DNA of 46,186 nucleotides from positions 1 to 46,186 of the forward strand of contig NZ_BBJB01000001.1 of NCBI RefSeq assembly GCF_016584665.1, in the 5' to 3' direction. How positions within the stretch are numbered: the first letter of the stretch is position 1; every line of letters begins with the position of its first letter. Below are positions 15,208 through 25,300 of the stretch, piece by piece. The position numbers and the translations under genes are program-made. The notes under the pieces were generated by a model that was given only the letters and a program-made list of their open reading frames with translations, ran no database searches and was not told the origin of the DNA. This DNA is from Pseudanabaena sp. lw0831 (GTDB lineage: Bacteria > Cyanobacteriota > Cyanobacteriia > Pseudanabaenales > Pseudanabaenaceae).

Positions 15208-16359
15208 TTACTGCAAAGGCTTGCGATCGCTAGTTGGTGGAACCATGCGTAGTTCTTTCGCAGGCAAGAACTTATCTGTGAAGACATCAGCCACAGTAGC
15301 GGGTTTCAATTTAAAACCTTCAACTGTCTGGTTAATACTCTTTTCTAGACGTTTCATGTCCGCACCACCGAAGCCAGCCGCTTCGACTTCTGGAGTCACA
15401 TACATCCGTTCGATCGCCAATTTCAGACGTAGTTTTTCAGCATCGCGATCCATCAACTTACTTTGATCGGTGGAAACGACTAGGTCAAGAGCTGCACTAG
15501 GATCTTTGACGACCTCCTGCATTCCTTTGAAGTAGGCTTTGAGGAAAGACTTGATTGCTTCAGGATTCTTGTTCATGAAGTCTTGCTTGACTAAAATTCC
15601 ATTGCCATAGAAGTCAAGCCCAAATTCGTCATAAAAGAAAATTTGGATGTCATCCATAGTCTTACCACCTTTGATCAAAGATGGAATGACCGAAGTGTAG
15701 AAACCACTGACCGCATCAACTTTACCCTGCAACAAGAATGTCTCACGCAGCTTGGGTTCCATCGTGTCCCAAGTTACCGAATCAGGAGAAATTTTTATTT
15801 CTTTGGCAAAAAGTGGAAAAAGTTTTCGAGGTCCATCACCTGCTGGTGCACCGAGTTTTTTGCCAACCAAATCGGCAGGGGTCTTAATTCCATTTGCTTT
15901 AAAAGTAACAATGGAGAAAGGAGCTTTATTTTGGTAAAATGCTACGGCAAGTATCTTATCATTAGGATTTTTGTCATTGAATTCCATGGCATTGTAGACA
16001 TCGCTAAAAGCCATGTCATACTTGCCAGTACCAAGCTTACTGATTGTGTCAGCATTACCGAAACCGCGCTCATAACTGACATCCAATCCTTCTTCAGCAA
16101 AGTAACCTTTTTCGATCGCCCAAATCAGAGGTGCATCAAGGCTTTGTTTCAAAAATGGCAGTTGTACGCGAATCTTTTGTTTTTCCTTTTTGTCCGTACT
16201 ACCAGTTTGGGGAGATGATGCAGTAGTAGGAGCAGTAGTCTTGTCTCCAGAAGTAGTGCTTGTAGTACTTGGAGGTGCAGAATTACAAGCAGCAAGCAAT
16301 GCTGTTGAGACGGCAATAAGGAGAATTCTATTTAACTGTTTCTGGAAAGTATGAAGCAT
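15208..16359 (-). CDS. NMT1/THI5-like ABC transporter substrate-binding lipoprotein
   Basis: The ATG at 16357-16359 gives 383 residues with a lipoprotein signal (NRILLIAVSTALLAACNSAP, lipobox LAAC). A Thr/Ser-rich linker (TTSTTSGDKTTAPTTASS) tethers the domain. The mature part is an NMT1/SsuA-like fold: KIRVQLPFLKQSLDAPLIWA, GYFAEEGLDVSYERGFG, KYDMAFSDVYNAM. A TTG start at 16398 is possible but falls inside the operator and would ruin the signal peptide. It is first gene of the transporter operon, with operator copy 3 just upstream. The ligand is unknown. Confidence 0.87.
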   Translation of the reverse strand: MLHTFQKQLNRILLIAVSTALLAACNSAPPSTTSTTSGDKTTAPTTASSPQTGSTDKKEKQKIRVQLPFLKQSLDAPLIWAIEKGYFAEEGLDVSYERGFGNADTISKLGTGKYDMAFSDVYNAMEFNDKNPNDKILAVAFYQNKAPFSIVTFKANGIKTPADLVGKKLGAPAGDGPRKLFPLFAKEIKISPDSVTWDTMEPKLRETFLLQGKVDAVSGFYTSVIPSLIKGGKTMDDIQIFFYDEFGLDFYGNGILVKQDFMNKNPEAIKSFLKAYFKGMQEVVKDPSAALDLVVSTDQSKLMDRDAEKLRLKLAIERMYVTPEVEAAGFGGADMKRLEKSINQTVEGFKLKPATVADVFTDKFLPAKELRMVPPTSDRKPLQ

Positions 16360-16382
16360 TATTGCCCTGTTAAATTTGAAAA

Positions 16383-16397
16383 TGTATACTGTATACA
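16383..16397. promoter_or_regulatory. putative GntR-type operator, copy 3
   Basis: TGTATACTGTATACA is a 15-bp perfect palindrome about a central T. It contains ATACTGTATACA, shared with copies 1 and 2. It ends 24 bases before the binding-protein ATG, so a bound repressor could block the promoter. Confidence 0.55.
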
Positions 16398-16602
16398 AAA
16401 CTAACTTTTATTTAAGGGGAGTAGAAAAGAAGTTTCTGTATATCTCAATACAAAGAATTTTCCCTCTCAAAGCAATCTTAATCCCGATATAGAGGCAATT
16501 AATTGCTGTAATTAAGCGCAACGGTTTGTTAAGACTTCAAAACTTTGATGTAAAGTATTCAGTACTAAAAGTTTGATATCAATTTGATGAGGATGTTTAC
16601 TA

Positions 16603-17670
16603 ATGACTGGTATATCGATAGATTTGGCGGCAAAGTCTCCTCTTTATGTCGGTTTGTTATTTGGTGGACAGTCAGGCGAACATGATGTGTCAATTACATC
16701 GGCAAAAGCGATCGCCTCAGCCCTCAGCCAAAATCCTCGTTATTACGTTCAGCCTTTCTATATCCAACGCGATGGCACTTGGCGCAGCCCCGATGTGTCA
16801 AAACAAGTTTTAGATGCTGGTAAAGGTTTACAGGATTCAGAACTATTAACCAACGCAGCCTTTTTCTTGCCAACAGAAGTTCAGCAAGTTGATCTGTGGT
16901 TTCCTGTCTTACATGGGCCAAATGGTGAAGATGGGACGGTGCAGGGGCTATTACAGTTGATGCACAAGCCCTATGTTGGCAATGGGGTGCTTGCCTCTTC
17001 GGTGGGAATGGATAAGATTGCAATGAAGGCGATCTTTGCAAATGCTGGCTTACCTCAGGTCAAGTATGTGGCGCTAAATCGTTGGCAATGGCAACAAGAT
17101 GAGCCAGCATGGAGTGAACATATCGAAGCTACTCTCGGCTATCCCTGCTTTGTGAAGCCTTCTAACCTTGGCTCCTCAGTTGGTATTTCCAAAGTACGCG
17201 ATCGCGAACAATTAAAAGCAGCGATCGCTAGTGCCACGAGCTACGATCCGCGTATTATCATCGAGCAAGGCGTAGTTGCCCGTGAAATCGAATGTGCTGT
17301 CCTTGGCAATGAACAACCCCAAGCTTCTGCGATCGGCGAAATTACTTTCGCTAGCGATTTCTACGATTATGAAACTAAATACACTGCTGGTATGGCAGAT
17401 CTGATCATTCCCAGTAAGCTGCCTGACAACGTGACTCAAGCAGTGCAGTCAATGGCAGTAAAAGCATTTCAAACTGTAGCTGGTTCAGGTTTAGCCAGAG
17501 TTGATTTCTTCTATGTAGAAGCAACGGGAACGGTTTTAATCAATGAAATTAATACTTTCCCAGGGTTCACCTCGCTAAGCATGTATCCCAAATTATGGGA
17601 ATACTCTGGTATTCCTTTTACAGAATTATGCGATCGGCTTGTAGCGTTGGCACTTGAAAAGCACTCTTAA
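16603..17670 (+). CDS. ddl: D-alanine--D-alanine ligase
   Basis: The 355-residue ATP-grasp enzyme makes D-Ala-D-Ala for peptidoglycan in the cytoplasm. It has LLFGGQSGEHDVSITSA at the N-terminus, FPVLHGPNGEDGTVQGLL, ATP-grasp loop VKPSNLGSSVGISKV, and the C-terminal metal-binding stretch LINEINTFPGFTSLSMYPKL. Length is normal. It begins with ATG after GAGGATGTTTACTA, a reasonable Shine-Dalgarno. No other cell-wall genes are adjacent. Confidence 0.95.
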   Translation: MTGISIDLAAKSPLYVGLLFGGQSGEHDVSITSAKAIASALSQNPRYYVQPFYIQRDGTWRSPDVSKQVLDAGKGLQDSELLTNAAFFLPTEVQQVDLWFPVLHGPNGEDGTVQGLLQLMHKPYVGNGVLASSVGMDKIAMKAIFANAGLPQVKYVALNRWQWQQDEPAWSEHIEATLGYPCFVKPSNLGSSVGISKVRDREQLKAAIASATSYDPRIIIEQGVVAREIECAVLGNEQPQASAIGEITFASDFYDYETKYTAGMADLIIPSKLPDNVTQAVQSMAVKAFQTVAGSGLARVDFFYVEATGTVLINEINTFPGFTSLSMYPKLWEYSGIPFTELCDRLVALALEKHS

Positions 17671-17703
17671 GAATCCACAAAGATAACCATCAAAATATAC
17701 TAC

Positions 17704-17732
17704 TTGACAAGTTCTCGTTTTGAGAACATAAT
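17704..17732 (+). promoter_or_regulatory. higBA promoter with operator inside the spacer
   Basis: TTGACA (17704-17709) and CATAAT (17727-17732) are separated by exactly 17 bases. The spacer is occupied by the inverted repeat GTTCTC-gtttt-GAGAAC (17711-17727). This is an ideal place for autorepression by HigA. Confidence 0.75.
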
Positions 17733-17759
17733 GTTGGTTATTGATTGCATCTTGCACAA

Positions 17760-17992
17760 CTAAAACAAATTAATCAGCTAAGTAAGCTAAACCAACTAAA
17801 ACAAATTAATCAGCTAAGTAAGCTAAACCAACTAAAACAAATTAATCAGCTAAGTAAGCTAAACCAACTAAAACAAATTAATCAGCTAAGTAAGCTAAAC
17901 CAACTAAAACAAATTAATCAGCTAAGTAAGCTAAACCAACTAAAACAAATTAATCAGCTAAGTAAGCTAAACCAACTAAAACAAATTAATCA
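17760..17992. repeat. 36-bp tandem repeat array in the higBA leader
   Basis: Six identical 36-bp units (from 17760, 17796, 17832, 17868, 17904, 17940) and a 17-base partial seventh at 17976-17992. The unit starts CTAAAACAAATTAATCAGCT and ends AAGTAAGCTAAACCAA. There are no spacers, so this is not CRISPR. One forward frame stays open across the array and would encode a 12-residue repeat LKQINQLSKLNQ from a TTG at 17745 to 18029. Translation is doubtful. The array lies within the roughly 310-base 5' UTR between the promoter and higB. Confidence 0.9.
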
Positions 17993-18048
17993 ACTAAATC
18001 AAGAAGGAGCAATCAAGAAACCCATATGAAACAGAATGGCAGGAAAAA

Positions 18049-18351
18049 ATGCACGTTATTTCAAGAAAAGCGCTGCTTGAGTTTGGTGAGCGCTATGGTG
18101 ACTCCAGAGTTGCTTTAGATGATTGGTATCGAATTGTTCGTAAGGCGAAATGGCAGCATATTAATGATGTTAAATCTGCCTATCCATCTGCGGATGCTGT
18201 TGGCAATTTCACGGTTTTCAATATCAAAGGAAATAAATATCGCTTGATAGTCAGTATTTCCTATAAAACGCAGGACGTTTATATCAAATACGTCCTAACA
18301 CATACTGAATATGATTCAGGAAGTTGGAAAAATGACCCTTACTTTAAATAA
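18049..18351 (+). CDS. higB: HigB-type mRNA interferase toxin
   Basis: The 100-residue RelE-superfamily toxin of the HigB_toxin family has WYRIVRKAKWQHINDVKSAY, then VFNIKGNKYRLIVSISYK and YIKYVLTHTEYD, the hallmarks of the family. It would cleave mRNA in association with the ribosome. The ribosome-binding site AGGA lies 7 bases before the ATG. It is the first gene of the operon and overlaps higA by 20 bases, the reversed toxin-first order usual for higBA. Confidence 0.92.
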   Translation: MHVISRKALLEFGERYGDSRVALDDWYRIVRKAKWQHINDVKSAYPSADAVGNFTVFNIKGNKYRLIVSISYKTQDVYIKYVLTHTEYDSGSWKNDPYFK

Positions 18352-18736
18352 ATCAGAATATGGAGCGCTATTAGTAGATATTCAGCCACGAGTTATTACT
18401 ACTGAAGACGAAAACGATCGCGCTTTAGGTATTGTTGAAAGTCTGCTAGCTGAGAAAAATCTGTCTCCAGAAAAAGAGCAGATACTTCGACTTTTAGTTT
18501 CGCTGATCGAGAAATTTGAAGATGAACATTATCAGTTAGCGGCTTCAACTCCTCACTCGATCTTGTTGCACCTAATGGAAGAGAGAGGACTAAGACAAAC
18601 TGACCTTGTAGGTCTAATTGGCTCTCGTGGCGTAGTTTCTGAAGTTGTCAATGGCAAAAGAACTATTAGCAAAAGTCAAGCTAAATCACTTGGTGAGTTC
18701 TTTCATGTTGATCCAAGCTTGTTTATTGATTTTTAG
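18332..18736 (+). CDS. higA: HigA-type antitoxin with HTH domain
   Basis: From the ATG at 18332 (GGAAAA five bases upstream) the protein is 134 residues; an ATG at 18311 would add seven. The N-terminal half is helical and acidic and probably neutralises HigB. The C-terminal half is an XRE-like HTH (LMEERGLRQTDLVGLIGSRG, VVSEVVNGKRTISKSQAKSL). This half would bind the GTTCTC/GAGAAC operator in the promoter (inference). Confidence 0.9.
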   Translation: MTLTLNKSEYGALLVDIQPRVITTEDENDRALGIVESLLAEKNLSPEKEQILRLLVSLIEKFEDEHYQLAASTPHSILLHLMEERGLRQTDLVGLIGSRGVVSEVVNGKRTISKSQAKSLGEFFHVDPSLFIDF

Positions 18737-18737
18737 T

Positions 18738-18810
18738 ATTAAAAGAACCAATAAATTTTTCAAAAGTTTTGCTTCGCAAAACTTTTGAAAAATTTATTGG
18801 TTCTTTTAAT
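18738..18810. terminator. 35-bp perfect hairpin between higA and nurA
   Basis: Arms 18738-18772 and 18776-18810 are fully complementary with loop TTC (tip GC-ttc-GC). It starts one base after the higA stop and ends in the nurA stop, so it serves both convergent genes. Confidence 0.75.
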
Positions 18811-19997
18811 CAGGCGATGCTGCTACGCTTGCGGGACTCTTTGTAGGAAGTGGTCACATTGCGTAAACCAGACTTCACCATTTGCTGCTCTAAAATTGCA
18901 AAGAAGCGGCGGCGATCGCTACCAGTGACAACCGCCTGATTATGTGCCTCAGCTAGGGCAACAGGATAGCCATAGCCTTTTTGGACTTGAGCGAGAATGA
19001 TTTGCAAAGCTTGCGATCGCAGTTCTATATCCAATGCAGTCCAAGCTGGCATCTCAATTCGGGCGATTTCTGTCCCGACATGGAGATAGCAAAAATAAAT
19101 TTGATGTTCTCCATATTCCTGCAAAATCCTTGCATGGCTTTTCCAAAGAGGACTGCACTCTCCCACTTTTAACAGCCGACTCCATAAAGTCCCGTCACGC
19201 AATGGTTGAATTTGACTGCATGGCGCAGAATCAAGAGGCTTAGCATCACAATGGATCTTGCAATCAGGTTGCTCAAAAGGACAGATTTGCAAGCGCAAAA
19301 AATTAGTGGCTTCCGCAGCACGAGGAGCGCTGATATATCCTGCTAATGGAATTCGTTGAGCCTTTAGGTCATCCCAAGCAGTCAGAATATCTGGCAAAAG
19401 TTGCGATCGCGCATCAGCAGGCATCTCATCAAATTCCCAATGAACTAAAGCTCCATCGGTGAAAGCTAACATCGGTAGATTAGGATAACTAGCAAGTGTT
19501 TCAATAGCTAAATTCGCTAGGGCAACATTTTCTGCAACCGTGCGCTTAAAAGTCATCCATTGCTCAGTCTGAATTCCCCATTGACGAGCTTTATATAGAT
19601 CTTCCGTTTTATAAAATACCTCAGGAATATTATCGAGTAATGGATAAATTCCAGAGTTATAGTAAATTGCGACTCGACCAATATTAATCAAATAGCAATA
19701 GGCGATTTCATGGCGGCTTGGTGCTATTTGCGATCCATCGGTGGCTAATACGATATGGGGTGTAGAGATAGGAGATATCGCTTGAATTTGCGAAAGCGGC
19801 TCAACTGGTTCGGCGCAAGTAAAAATTAGGCGATCGCGATATTGCTCGATTTGTTGATTGAGCGATGCTTGATTTACAACTGCTTGATGAAATATGGTTT
19901 CTGCGCGATCGAGTTTGACTGTCAATTGCTGAGTTTCTCTCTGCAATTGTTCAGACATCCCTTGCATCTGTCCCATCAATTTCTGTAAATCCAGCAT
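18810..19997 (-). CDS. nurA: NurA-domain nuclease
   Basis: A 395-residue protein from the ATG at 19995-19997 (18 more codons upstream are open). An N-terminal coiled coil (QLQRETQQLTVKLDRAETIF) precedes the NurA domain, whose first acidic metal-binding motif is VLATDGSQIAPSRHEIAY. LAFTDGALVHWEF, AGYISAPRAAEATNFLR and a late ALAEAHNQAVV segment follow. NurA is a 5'-3' exonuclease that works with the HerA translocase in end resection; herA is not in the window. The gene overlaps the end of the upstream response-regulator gene by 47 bases, suggesting translational coupling. Confidence 0.82.
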   Translation of the reverse strand: MLDLQKLMGQMQGMSEQLQRETQQLTVKLDRAETIFHQAVVNQASLNQQIEQYRDRLIFTCAEPVEPLSQIQAISPISTPHIVLATDGSQIAPSRHEIAYCYLINIGRVAIYYNSGIYPLLDNIPEVFYKTEDLYKARQWGIQTEQWMTFKRTVAENVALANLAIETLASYPNLPMLAFTDGALVHWEFDEMPADARSQLLPDILTAWDDLKAQRIPLAGYISAPRAAEATNFLRLQICPFEQPDCKIHCDAKPLDSAPCSQIQPLRDGTLWSRLLKVGECSPLWKSHARILQEYGEHQIYFCYLHVGTEIARIEMPAWTALDIELRSQALQIILAQVQKGYGYPVALAEAHNQAVVTGSDRRRFFAILEQQMVKSGLRNVTTSYKESRKRSSIA

Positions 19998-22146
19998 AAT
20001 AGCCTTTAAAGTTAATGGGAGCGGGGCGGGAGATCCCATAACCCTGAGCATAGTCTACTCCAATCTCCCGCAATTTTTCTAAGATAGTCTCGTCTTCGAC
20101 AAATTCAGCCACAGTTTCAAGATTCATGGCATGAGCAATACGATTAAAACCTTCAACGATCGCTTGGGAGATCAAATTATTGCTAATATTTTTAACAAAA
20201 ATGCCATCAATTTTTAGATAATCAACTGGTAAATTCATCAAATAAGCAAAGGAACTCAACCCGCTTCCAAAATCATCTAAAGCAAACCTACAGCCAATCT
20301 TTTTGATTTCGCTAATAAAATGTCTCGCTTGGTCAAAATTAGCGATCGCGGCGGTTTCGGTGATTTCAAAACAAATAGTTTGTGGGGGAACTTGGTAGCG
20401 AGGAAATTGTTCGATTAAAAACCTTAGAAACTGATTATTGCCAATACTTGCGCCCGAAAGATTAATCGTGTATAAGCTTTCGGGCAAACCTTGCTGGTCT
20501 AAATTTTGATAATTTGAGAAAAAAGTTTCGACTACCCAGCAATCGATCTGGGTTATCAAGCCATAGCGCTCGGCAGCAGGAATAAACTCATTTGGAGAAA
20601 CTAATTCTCCATTTTCGTCTAGCATTCTTATCAAAATCTCATAATGCTCTACTGGGGGTTTAGCGGTAATAGAGATAATCTTTTGACTATAGAGACAAAA
20701 ACGATTGTGCCCCAACGCCCGACTGATTTTAGCAATCATCTGCCTCTCGCCACGTTGTCTAATTAGTTCGTCATCATCTAGACTATAAACATGAACGCAG
20801 TTGCGTCCTTTGGCTTTAGCGGCATAACAAGCTGCATCAGCTGCACCCATAATCTCCATCAAATCTTGGCTAGCTTGGTCAATGGCAACAACTCCAATAC
20901 TGACACCGATGATAAAGGTTTTGTTATTCCAAACAAACCGAAACTGATGTACTAAATCCTTGAGGGTTTCCGCAATCTGGGTTGCTTGGGAGATTGGACA
21001 ATGAGTGAGCAAAAGACCAAATTCATCACCTCCCAAACGAGCCAGCATGTCATTCGCACGGATTCCCTTATGTAAAAGTGCAGTAATTTGGCGCAGTAGT
21101 TCGTCGCCAGCAACATGACCTGCAGTATCATTAACGACTTTAAACTGGTCTAAATCTAAATAACAGAGTGCGTGCTGTTGATTGCTATTTTGGACAGAGG
21201 CGATCGCATTAACTAGTTCCTTCTCAAATCCTCGACGGTTAGTTAAACCCGTCAAAGCATCGTGACTAGCTTCCCAAGAGAGTTGATTGGCAAGATAGCG
21301 TGATTCAGTAACATCATGAAAGACTATAACTGCCCCAATAATTTGACCTTGACGGTCTCTAATTGGTGCGGCTGAGTCCTCAATGGGATACTCTGTCCCA
21401 TCACGAGCTATGAGAATAGTATGGTTAGCTAAGCCCACAATTTCCCCATATAATAGGGCTTTGGTCACGGGATTATCTGCTGGCTTTCTCGTTATTTCAT
21501 TAACGATTTGGAAAACTTGAGACACAGGAATTCCTTCTGCATCTTTAGCTTGCCAACCTGTTAGTCGCTCAGCAACGGGGTTAAAATATCTAATATTCGC
21601 TTGGACATCAGTAGTAATGACAGCATCACCAATCGATTGCAATGTTACCTGAGCCAACTCTTTTTCGTCAAAGAACATATCTTGGAGGCGTTGATGTTCT
21701 TCTATCTCTTGGATGAGGCGTAAATTTTGTGTATGGAGGCTTTTTTGGAGTCGTTGGATGGTTAGATGGATTTCGACACGTGCCAATACCTCTTCGACTT
21801 GAAACGGCTTAGAAATATAATCTACCCCTCCCACAGCCAGCCCTTGCACCTTATTAAAAGATTCATTGAGGGCACTCAAAAAAATTATGGGAATCCCTGC
21901 GGTGCGTTCGTCAGATTTTAATTTTCGGCAAACTTCATAGCCATCCAGATCGGGCAATTTAATGTCCAGCAAAATCAACTCCGTCGATGGAGATAGAGCG
22001 GCTCTAAGTGCCATAGCCCCTGTCGTAGCACTACGAACCTTATATCCTTGTCCGCTCAACGTATCCCTAAGAAGTCGCAGGTTATCTGGTAAATCGTCAA
22101 CGATTAAAATGTCACCTCGATATATGATCGGTGGATCGCTAACCAT
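19951..22146 (-). CDS. REC-PAS-GGDEF-EAL response regulator
   Basis: The 731-residue protein has a REC domain (residues about 12-128; DD at 17-18, phosphoacceptor Asp61 in LILLDIKLPD). A short coiled coil and a PAS domain (about 170-290) follow. Next is a GGDEF domain with intact RLGGDEF and an RAND I-site five residues before it. The last is an EAL domain in which the name motif reads EILIR. DDFGSGLSSFAYLMNLPVDY and ITETAAI are present. Both c-di-GMP synthesis and degradation look possible. The start is the ATG near 22146. It is followed by nurA in overlap. Confidence 0.92.
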   Translation of the reverse strand: MVSDPPIIYRGDILIVDDLPDNLRLLRDTLSGQGYKVRSATTGAMALRAALSPSTELILLDIKLPDLDGYEVCRKLKSDERTAGIPIIFLSALNESFNKVQGLAVGGVDYISKPFQVEEVLARVEIHLTIQRLQKSLHTQNLRLIQEIEEHQRLQDMFFDEKELAQVTLQSIGDAVITTDVQANIRYFNPVAERLTGWQAKDAEGIPVSQVFQIVNEITRKPADNPVTKALLYGEIVGLANHTILIARDGTEYPIEDSAAPIRDRQGQIIGAVIVFHDVTESRYLANQLSWEASHDALTGLTNRRGFEKELVNAIASVQNSNQQHALCYLDLDQFKVVNDTAGHVAGDELLRQITALLHKGIRANDMLARLGGDEFGLLLTHCPISQATQIAETLKDLVHQFRFVWNNKTFIIGVSIGVVAIDQASQDLMEIMGAADAACYAAKAKGRNCVHVYSLDDDELIRQRGERQMIAKISRALGHNRFCLYSQKIISITAKPPVEHYEILIRMLDENGELVSPNEFIPAAERYGLITQIDCWVVETFFSNYQNLDQQGLPESLYTINLSGASIGNNQFLRFLIEQFPRYQVPPQTICFEITETAAIANFDQARHFISEIKKIGCRFALDDFGSGLSSFAYLMNLPVDYLKIDGIFVKNISNNLISQAIVEGFNRIAHAMNLETVAEFVEDETILEKLREIGVDYAQGYGISRPAPINFKGYYAGFTEIDGTDARDV

Positions 22147-22356
22147 ACTGAATTCTTAAAAAGCAATAGTACGTACATATTAAGTATAGATCGATAAATA
22201 AGTAATGTAGTTAAGTAATAGAATTTAAACGTAGTTCAACAGCCAAAACTCTCTTTAATCGCATCCCAAACAACAAATCCCAATAAAAACCGAAAAAAAA
22301 ATTGATTTGTTTGAGAACAATTTCCTAGCCCATGCGACCTAACTTATGAACATTAT

Positions 22357-25300
22357 ATGAATATGCGTATTTCTCAAATCGCAGGGCTGCTCATAATTTC
22401 CATCGGGGTAAGTGTAATTCTCGGTTGGCAATTTGACATATCCCCACTCAAAAGTGGATTTCCTTTCATACCCGCAACCATGAAGGCTAATACAGCGATT
22501 TGCTTCTTATTTGCGGGACTGTCTTTGATTTTGTTGCAGCGTCAACGATCAGCTCGATCGCATTATCGAGTTTCTCAAGGGCTGGCGTGTACGATTGTTG
22601 CGATCGGGCTGTTGACTCTGGGCGAGTATCTCTTTGCGTGGGAACTGCACATTGATCAATTAATCTTTCGAGATGTTGCGTCTTCAGTGACTCCTTACGC
22701 AGGACGCATGGGTATAAATACAGCCTTCAATTTCGTACTGATGGGTGTAGCATTGTTGCTGCTAGGTCGCAATTGTCAACGGAATACTTGGTGGGCGCAG
22801 ATTTGTAGTAGTATTGCGGCTTTAATTTCTCTGTTAGCATTATTTGGACATATCTTCAATGTCGGCGTTCTGACAAGTCTTGGCGCACTGGCAACGACTC
22901 AAGCAGTAAACTCAATCCTCAGCTTTTTTATCCTCTATGTAGGGATTTTGTATCTTCGACCTAAGGAAGGATTAATGCAAACATTAACCAGTCCTCTAGT
23001 CGGCGGAGAGATTGCTCGCAGATTGTTGCCTTGGGCGATTATCATTCCAGTAATATTAGAATTATCTACTTTTCATGGGCAAAAATTAGGCTGGTATAAC
23101 CGTGAATTTGGCTATGCATTGCGGGTAACTCTTTTAGTTTTTACTTTCTCAGTACTAATTTTGGGAACGGCTCGATTTCTCAATCAAGTAGATAGAAAAC
23201 GCCAACAAGCCGAAAAAGAACTCAAAAAACTTAACGAGACCTTAGAAATTCTTGTGGCGGAACGGACAAAATCTTTGCGAACCAGTGAAGAGCAGTTTCG
23301 CCATGCTTTTGAAGATGCCTCGATCGGGATGGCGATCGTCGCACTTGACGGGTACTTTCTTAGGGTCAATCCTGCATTATGTCAGATTCTTGGCTACTCG
23401 CCAGAAGATTTATTAACGCTAACTTTTCAAGATATTACCTATCCTGACGATTTAGATGTGGATATGAGTTATGTCCATCAGCTATTAGCTGGAACGATTT
23501 CAACTTACCAAATGGAAAAACGCTATTTCCATAAGCAAGGACATATTGTTTGGGCTCTTCTAAATGGATCGCTAGTACAAGATGAACAGGGACATCCGCT
23601 ACATTTTATTGCTCAAATCCAAGATATTACGGTGAGAAAAGAAGCTCAAAAGACGCTAGAACTTCAAAGTATCATCATGAATAACATGGCAGGGGGAGTC
23701 TGTTTAGTCAAAGCCGCAGATCTGACGATCGGTTACACCAATCCTAAATATGATGCGATGTTTGGCTACACCGAAGGCGAACTAGCGGGTCAATCCGTTG
23801 GCATCTTGAATTATGTCGATACACAGGTTACACCAGATGCAACTGTCATGGATATAGTCACTCAACTCGATCTCTATGGGGAAGCGAAATATGAGGTTCA
23901 CAATCGAAAAAAAGATGGCACACTTTTTTGGTGTAGAGTCCATACATCTAGGTTCGATCATCCTGAATACGGAACAGTATATGTTGCTGTTCAGCAGGAC
24001 GTAACCGAGCTGCAACTAGCTCAGAAATCCTTGCAAGCTAATAAAAATCGCCTTGATTTTCTTCTCAACTATAGCCCAGTCATCATTTTTAGTAGTAAAC
24101 CTGATGGTGATTATGGCGCAACATTCATTAGTGAAAATATCAAGGACATATTGGGCTACGAAACCAGCGAATTTTTAGAAGATTCTAAATTTTGGGTGAA
24201 TCACTTACACCCAGATGATACAGAACGAGTACTTAATGGCATAAAAAATCTATTCGTCGGTGATTTTTATTCCCATGAATATCGTCTTCTTCACTTTGAT
24301 GGAGATTATCGTTGGATACTCGGTCAACTTAGACTAATTCGCGATCATGCAGGTAGACCAGCAGAAATTTTGGGGTATTTAATCGATATTAGCGACCGAA
24401 AACAAGTCGAGGTAGAGCTTCAACAAGCTAAAGCAACCGCTGTAGAGGCAAACAAAGCCAAGAGTATTTTCCTATCTAATATGAGCCACGAACTCCGCAC
24501 TCCTCTCAATGCCATTTTGGGATTTACTGAATTGATGAGTTTCGATCCCTCTCTGAGTCCTGAGAACCAAGAAGATCTGGCGATCGTTAATCGTAGCGGT
24601 AAGCATTTATTAGAATTGATTAATGACATTTTAGATTTAACCCAAATTGAGAGCGGAAAGTCAATCCTTAATCCTTCTGACTTTGAACTAGAAAACTTGT
24701 TAAATTCTATTGAAGAACTGTTTCAAGTTAACGCCCAATCTAAAGGATTAAAATTAATTGTCGATTTAGATCCCAATCTTCCCAAATTTGTGAATACCGA
24801 CGAGAGAAAACTGTATCAAGTCTTAGTCAATCTGCTCGGTAATGCGATTAAGTTTACCAAGGAAGGAATCATTACTTTAAGGGTTAGACAAGTGGGAATA
24901 GCTAATCTCGATCAATCTCAACTCTTTTTTGAGATTGAAGATACAGGCGTGGGAATTGCGCCAACAGAAATTGAGAGCATATTTAAGTCATTTGTGCAGG
25001 CTCAAGCTGGAAATAAATTGAATCAAGGTACTGGGCTAGGTTTAGCTATCAGTCAAAAGTTTGTCCAACTTATGGGTGGTCAGATTCGGGTTCAAAGCAC
25101 TTTGCATCAGGGCAGCATTTTTTCCTTTGAGATTCGGGTCAAGCTACCTCAAGCAGTCTACCTTACCGCAGAACCTCTAAAACAAAGAGCGATCGGTTTA
25201 GCTCTTGGTCAATCAAAGTATCGCATCCTTATCGTTGAAGATGTAGAAGAAAATCGCCGCCTATTGGTCAAACTCCTTACCTCAGTTGGTTTTGAGGTGA

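Noticed and set aside
16360-16398. TTG start at 16398 for the binding-protein gene
   Set aside because: It would translate the operator and disrupt the lipoprotein signal peptide; the ATG at 16357-16359 fits better.
17760-17992. CRISPR array (repeat length 36)
   Set aside because: Units are directly adjacent with no spacers and no cas genes are nearby; it is a simple tandem repeat.
17745-18029. 94-residue repeat protein (LKQINQLSKLNQ)n as a real gene
   Set aside because: TTG start without a good ribosome-binding site; the frame is open only because the repeat is a multiple of three. Kept as part of the repeat description.
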